Below are positions 59,319 through 64,000 of a DNA stretch of 64,000 nt, one piece after another. This stretch comes from Bradysia coprophila (taxonomy: Eukaryota; Arthropoda; Insecta; Diptera; Sciaridae): the NCBI RefSeq assembly GCF_014529535.1, contig NW_023503371.1:1051778-1115777 (forward strand), written 5' to 3'. The notes beneath the pieces are model-generated. The model was not told where the DNA came from. It saw nothing but the letters and a program-made list of their open reading frames with translations, and did not search any database. Each line of letters opens with the position of its first letter. The first letter of the stretch is position 1. Position numbers and translations under genes: made by a program.

Positions 59319-59897
59319 TCACACATATATCGTTGGCCTACTTTGACCATTGAAAAATTCCACACACTCCTTCCGAATCAGGCTCAACGAACTAGCCATT
59401 CTCGTCCTCACTGGTATTGAATTCCAATCGTTGATTCCTTGTACAAACAAAGTCTGCTTTCCCACCACATGTTCGGCTCGAGGAATAACAAATTGTTTCG
59501 TCCGAGTTGACCGACCACGCACAAGAATTTCATTCAAATAAGCCGGTTGTCCCATGAAATCAATCTTGTACAACAACGTCATGGCCCGAATTTTAAAAAA
59601 AGTGTCAAGCGAGCAACCTAGGAATCGAGTCACATACGATTCAGTGCTATCATAACGCCTTAGACCATAGACATATCGTACTATTGACTTAATCGAAGCA
59701 GTCAGCACCTTCCACGACTCATGATCCAGTCCATAGTAGAATACAGCACTGCAATAGTCCAGATGCGGTAAAAGAAGCGCTTTAGCCAGAGTGCAACGTG
59801 TCCGCAGAGGAGTCGACCTTGATTGAGGCCATAGGCTGCGAAGACCAATGTAGACTCTCTGCGATATTTTAGCAACATGATTCATGCCACTCTTCAT
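59319..59897 (-). mobile_element. LINE (non-LTR retrotransposon) fragment, C-terminal part of reverse transcriptase ORF
   Basis: 192 open codons read HVAKISQRVYIGLRSLWPQ, then LAKALLLPHLDYCSAVFYYG, then SIKSIVRYVYGLRRYDSTES, and end in LIRKECVEFFNGQSRPTIYV. This is the region after the catalytic palm (thumb and C-terminal tail) of jockey/CR1-like reverse transcriptases, where the LPHLDYC phrase is characteristic. The catalytic core, first ORF and endonuclease are absent: the copy is 5'-truncated, as usual for LINEs. The remaining frame has no stop, so the insertion is not very old. A solo MITE end at 59917-59952 abuts the truncated side. Confidence 0.75.
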
Positions 59898-59952
59898 TTA
59901 CAGTTGTGTTTCAGTCCCCTATTTAGAGTACAACTCATGCTTGAAGTGCGTC

Positions 59953-61252
59953 GATCGGGACCGAAGACTGTGGTTTTACAGACGATTTTTCGGGTTTTCG
60001 GTCCCTTTCTTGAAAAATAATGTTCGTATCAGTCTTGGCCGACGGTTTATAGGCATTTTCGCTTGCCCGCTGGCCAAAGACAGTCACACAGATTACTATT
60101 GCTTATAATTTTCCATTTGAATCAGAATTAGCTCAAACAAACATTGAAAGTTCTTCCAATGTTGTGTGAAAAAATTATCTAAAGAAGAAGGCGCACAACA
60201 TCTAAAAAAAAACAAATTTTGAAGAAAATATTACATTCAATAATGGCTTGTTTGTTTGGGACGTTATTTCAGTGCGCAATATGCAACCAAATTATCTATT
60301 GCTTTTACTGTACATACGTCGCTACAATATACTGTGGAAAATCAAAAGCTACACGCCACATGAGATATAAATAGCAGCTTTAACCACAGATGTCACCACG
60401 CGTATTACTAATGATGAAAACGAATATTTTTCCTATTTATACAGAGATAAGCACATCCACTGGCTCCATTAACTAAGTTAACAAAAGAGCCGAAATCTGT
60501 CCAAAACAATTTTACACCCAAAAATACACTGAAAATCATCTTCCATGAAAAACGCATCTACTCGGGTCGTATATATAAGTATAATGAGTATACACGAAAA
60601 AGATGATTCTGAAATTCATTATGTTGCATCATCCAAAGCTCGTTGTATGAAATACACGAAATCATGTGTTCAGTTCTTTGAAGAGTTTAGCACAAATAAG
60701 AAGCATTTTACGTACAACTAGCGATTGCATTGAAATTAAATTGAAAGAATTTTTTTTTAAATAAAAATAATTAGAAAATCCACTTGAGATTAACGCAGTA
60801 ATAAATTGATCCGTGAAAATATCAGTAAAATTATTGAAAACGAAAATTGAAAAATATTTTCAAACCGAAATTTGTTCCGACCGGGTGTTACGTCACATAC
60901 ACTCCACATTGACGTTGTGTCGTGTTTTATAACATATTTAAATTTGAATAAAAATACTTAATGGCTTTGTGGGAATATCCGTTTAAAGAACAATTATAAT
61001 TTCTTAAAATACCGAAGACTATCTTAGGTTTTGATACAGGTACTTACATCTACCTGCCCGGAAGTGCAAGTGACAGAAACGTGTAGTTTCAATTCTATTA
61101 CAGACAATTGTTTAGTTTGTTAAGTAGTCAGGAACGTTCTAGTGGTTTCGTTGAACAGTCACATATAATAATACAGAAAAACAATTTTTTTTTAAACGCG
61201 TAAATTGTGATTAAAAAGACACCTAACATTGACCTATTCTGTCAGCATTCAA
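59953..61252. other. Intergenic, AT-rich, no gene seen
   Basis: No supported coding region or repeat. Confidence 0.5.
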
Positions 61253-61526
61253 ATGCTTCAAGTGTACAATTGTAATACTATGTTGAGTGCTTCAATTTTA
61301 AAGGAAAAAGATCTGTTGTCCGTTGTCTCATTGTTGATCATCTGCTGTACATTGCACAAGTTGGTTATTAAGAAGAAGAAGATTACGAAGATTGTTTTTA
61401 AGCGAAATCAAATGATCAATTGTTGTTGTCAAAATCATCACTGTTTTAACTATCATTCGCATCAATTGAGAACGTCGTATAATCCTTGGCAAACGACAAT
61501 GGGTTTTATGCTAGTCACAATGAGAG
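61253..61526 (+). CDS. Possible first exon of an unknown gene (hydrophobic segment), weak
   Basis: From ATG at 61253 an open frame of 91 codons ends at a good donor, GAGAG|GTAAGT. It contains a hydrophobic run (LLSVVSLLIICCTL) followed by a basic cluster (KLVIKKKKITK), then a Cys/His-rich piece (NCCCQNHHCFNYHSHQ) and WQTTMGFMLVTMR. No downstream exon could be identified before the window ends, and the composition is partly AT-driven. It may be a chance frame. Confidence 0.22.
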
Positions 61527-64000
61527 GTAAGTGAAATCGAATGGGAAATTTCTCAATATGGTTAAATTGTGGTTGGATTTGCATTCAGCGTATTTACGAA
61601 AATTTTCGCCATTAATTCGCTCATTGTGTGTGCTAAAATTAGTCACCGACATTCTCTTTGTCTATATGCTATATCTTATCAGCGGAATTACTGTATCCAT
61701 GGTGTTCGCAGATTTCTTATCGAAGAATTGTTTTCGAAAATTTTCCATAAAATTTAATATTTTTTTGTCCCAGTCAAATCACAACTATTATTTTCAAACA
61801 GTCTTTCGTATCCATACATTCACAAAGTGATACAGAACAGTGGCCTTCAACAGTACTCATATAAATACAATACCACACAGGCTCATGTTTGAAGAATCTA
61901 ATTCTTGCAAGTCATGACGGTCAACAATTAATAGCAGAGGTTCACACCGAGAAAGAAATATGAGCTAAAAGTATATTGAAGCTCTGACACGTCACGAATG
62001 TTGTATAAATACGGCGGTTATATCACCGATCGCGTGATAAAACTAAAAGCATACAATTTGTTATAGTATTTTCAGGTACATAGACGGAAATAGTTTGCCT
62101 TTCGTACATTTTACAGAAATAGTTGGCTATAGTTTTGGATGTTTTCGTTAGACAGAGGCAATACAGTCACATTTTCATAGCTGCAATTGCATTTTTTCAT
62201 TGTGCAGTAGCAATTCCTACTATGTAACGTTAGTTCTCAATTTTTTTTTTGTTTGGGATCTTTTAGGACATTGGATCTGGTAACGGAAAGATAGTGAGTG
62301 TGTAATACGCAGAAATGGGTACGTAACTGCTTCCCAATTAGTTTGACTAGGGGAATTGGATCGTTTCTCTTCGTGTAGCACAACGATATAAAGAGGGCTG
62401 GTCAACGCATTTAGAGATTTACTTGATTTACTGGGCTCAAGAACCGGGTAAGGCCTGTGTAAGTAAATGAGAAAAGTTATGAGCTATAGCGACACCAGCT
62501 AGAAATAAGATCACTCACATAAATTGGTACATCGTGAAATGTTTAAGGAACAAGTGATCGAACGTAACTGATGTGCTGATGTGCTCTACAAACATCTACG
62601 TCCCAAAAACCCTGACTCTTACAAAAAATAATAAATTAATGAAGATCGTCTGCAACAGCACATTGTTCACTACGTCTGTTCGCAAAAAATAATAGTCAAG
62701 AGAAGAAGAAGAAATAAGCTTTCAATACACGAAATTTTCAAAAACAAATTGTAACCGTCGTCGACTGAAAATCTATAGAGAAGTTGTACTCACGACGCGG
62801 TTGATCGAACTCTTATTGTAACATTTATTTGATTTTCCATATGTAATTAGCGTATCTCGGACACACATCACAAATAAATTTTTTTGCAGCCCATTACTCA
62901 TTAGAATACCTCGACTGGTATATTTAATGTCAATCCATCCAAACCAAAGACTTTGATTTTCAATTCATTTAGCACTTTCGATGTACAAATGTACGAAACG
63001 TAATATCAGTCGCAGGTTGAAACGTAAAAATAAGCTCTGGATCGATGGTATTATGGCCATGTTCCGGAATATATATTTTTTGAGCAAGATATTGCATACA
63101 ATTTCCTTACTCAAGTATAAAATAACGTAAAAACCCGACATGATGATGAAATCTTTCTCCAATCGCGTAATTATTCAGTGTGGACTCGCAAAAATGGAGA
63201 AGAAACAGATGATTGGTTTTGCAAAAGCTCACGTTTAGTAGCACTATTATAACTATGAAGGTTGGTATAGTTAACACAAAGACGTGACCTTAGAAAACTC
63301 TAAACAACTTCTCTATTTTGCTCTTCATCAATTTGTAAATAATAATAGAAAGTGTCACGGCTAATATATTATAATGTGAGGCTCAGCACCGAAAATGTAA
63401 TCAATAAAATTACCATACACAACTATTACATATCTGAGTGGAGGGGGAATATATATTTAAAAAAAATTGGAAAGGATTTCCAAGAATCAAACATTTATTT
63501 CGTTTGGTCGTCATTAAATAATTTCGATAGCAAGAAACTTTAATATCAGCCCAAAAAAAATCTAATCACAATAACGACGATGACTCAACAAAATATTCGC
63601 TCAGCGAGCATAATATACAAATCGTTTGACTACAATATATTGTAGCACACCGGGTGGAGAGCGTACACAAAGCTTGTGAGCGTAATTTTCTAAAAATAAA
63701 TTTACTACATTGGCTCGTGATGACGATATACCAACCGAATGAAACGATTTCATTGGCTTTGGAGGAAAGAAGAGATAAACGGTTCTCTTCGCCAACAGCC
63801 AGTAGAAACGTTTAAATGTTGCACAACAAATAATTCAGTAAAGCGAGACTCTTTTGTGTATGGAAACAGAATATCAGAGACTTTCGGCGAATATAAACGA
63901 AAAATTAAGTTTGTTTGATTCAGCTACACATCTTGAAATAAAAAGTCGGTTTTGAATTCAGTGCAATTTCTCAATTGAAATACAAATTTAATTGAACAAT
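61527..64000. other. Intergenic to the window end, no gene seen
   Basis: AT-rich with scattered open frames (61531-61830, 62965-63162, 63601-63795) that lack family resemblance, splice support or a conserved look. No repeat with clear ends was found. Confidence 0.5.

Noticed and set aside
61531-61830. 99-residue frame with hydrophobic segments
   Set aside because: AT-driven hydrophobicity. It starts within the presumed intron after the weak 61253-61526 exon and has no recognisable motif.

Overview
This is a gene-poor, AT-rich stretch of an insect nuclear genome, most likely a dipteran of the gnat or midge type. The evidence is: short introns (mostly about 55-130 bp, up to about 420 bp) with GT-AG borders; AATAAA poly(A) signals; a MADF-BESS gene (an insect-typical family); orthologues of Drosophila genes such as Mcm5, twister (SKI2), Dph5 and Syf2; and a very large load of short fold-back and terminal-inverted-repeat elements. 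The species cannot be named from the sequence.

Layout. 1-1469 (+): 3' half of MCM5. 1.6-9.1 kb: non-coding, with several MITEs, a TTAA-flanked fold-back element and one orphan exon-like stretch. 9131-9502 (+): small three-IQ calmodulin-binding protein. 9.5-17.5 kb: non-coding with fold-back and MITE elements. 17518-24844 (+): a giant (about 2,330 aa) acidic protein with an N-terminal RIIa-type docking/dimerisation domain, seven IQ motifs and two internal repeat blocks. 26.2-28.5 kb: a Helitron-like element carrying a tandem array of a ~129-bp unit. 30523-32023 (+): MADF-BESS regulator. 34082-36253 (-): membrane-anchored TTLL-type ligase. 37980-38978 (+) DPH5 and 39046-43673 (-) SKI2 helicase, convergent with interleaved poly(A) signals. 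47112-48994 (-): ERICH2-like gene. 50.4-52.4 kb: two more fold-back elements. 53047-54229 (-): unrecognised HExxH zincin-like protein. 54319-54652: a perfect 334-bp palindrome. 55603-55983 (+): SYF2 lacking its N-terminal half. 56088-57490 (-): ZNF277. 57.7-58.97 kb: hairpin minisatellite and tetranucleotide repeat. 59319-59897 (-): 3' part of a LINE reverse transcriptase. 60-64 kb: almost empty.

How the genes relate. There is no operon-like organisation. MCM5 (replication), SKI2 (cytoplasmic exosome), DPH5 (eEF2 diphthamide), SYF2 (spliceosome) and ZNF277 are housekeeping genes. The RIIa/IQ giant, the TTLL ligase and the ERICH2-like gene belong to families linked with cilia and sperm, but nothing here proves such a role. 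Most multi-exon models below were built by hand from splice consensus, reading phase and remembered family sequences. Exon borders inside genes are therefore inferences, although the phases agree in every gene except at one ZNF277 junction.
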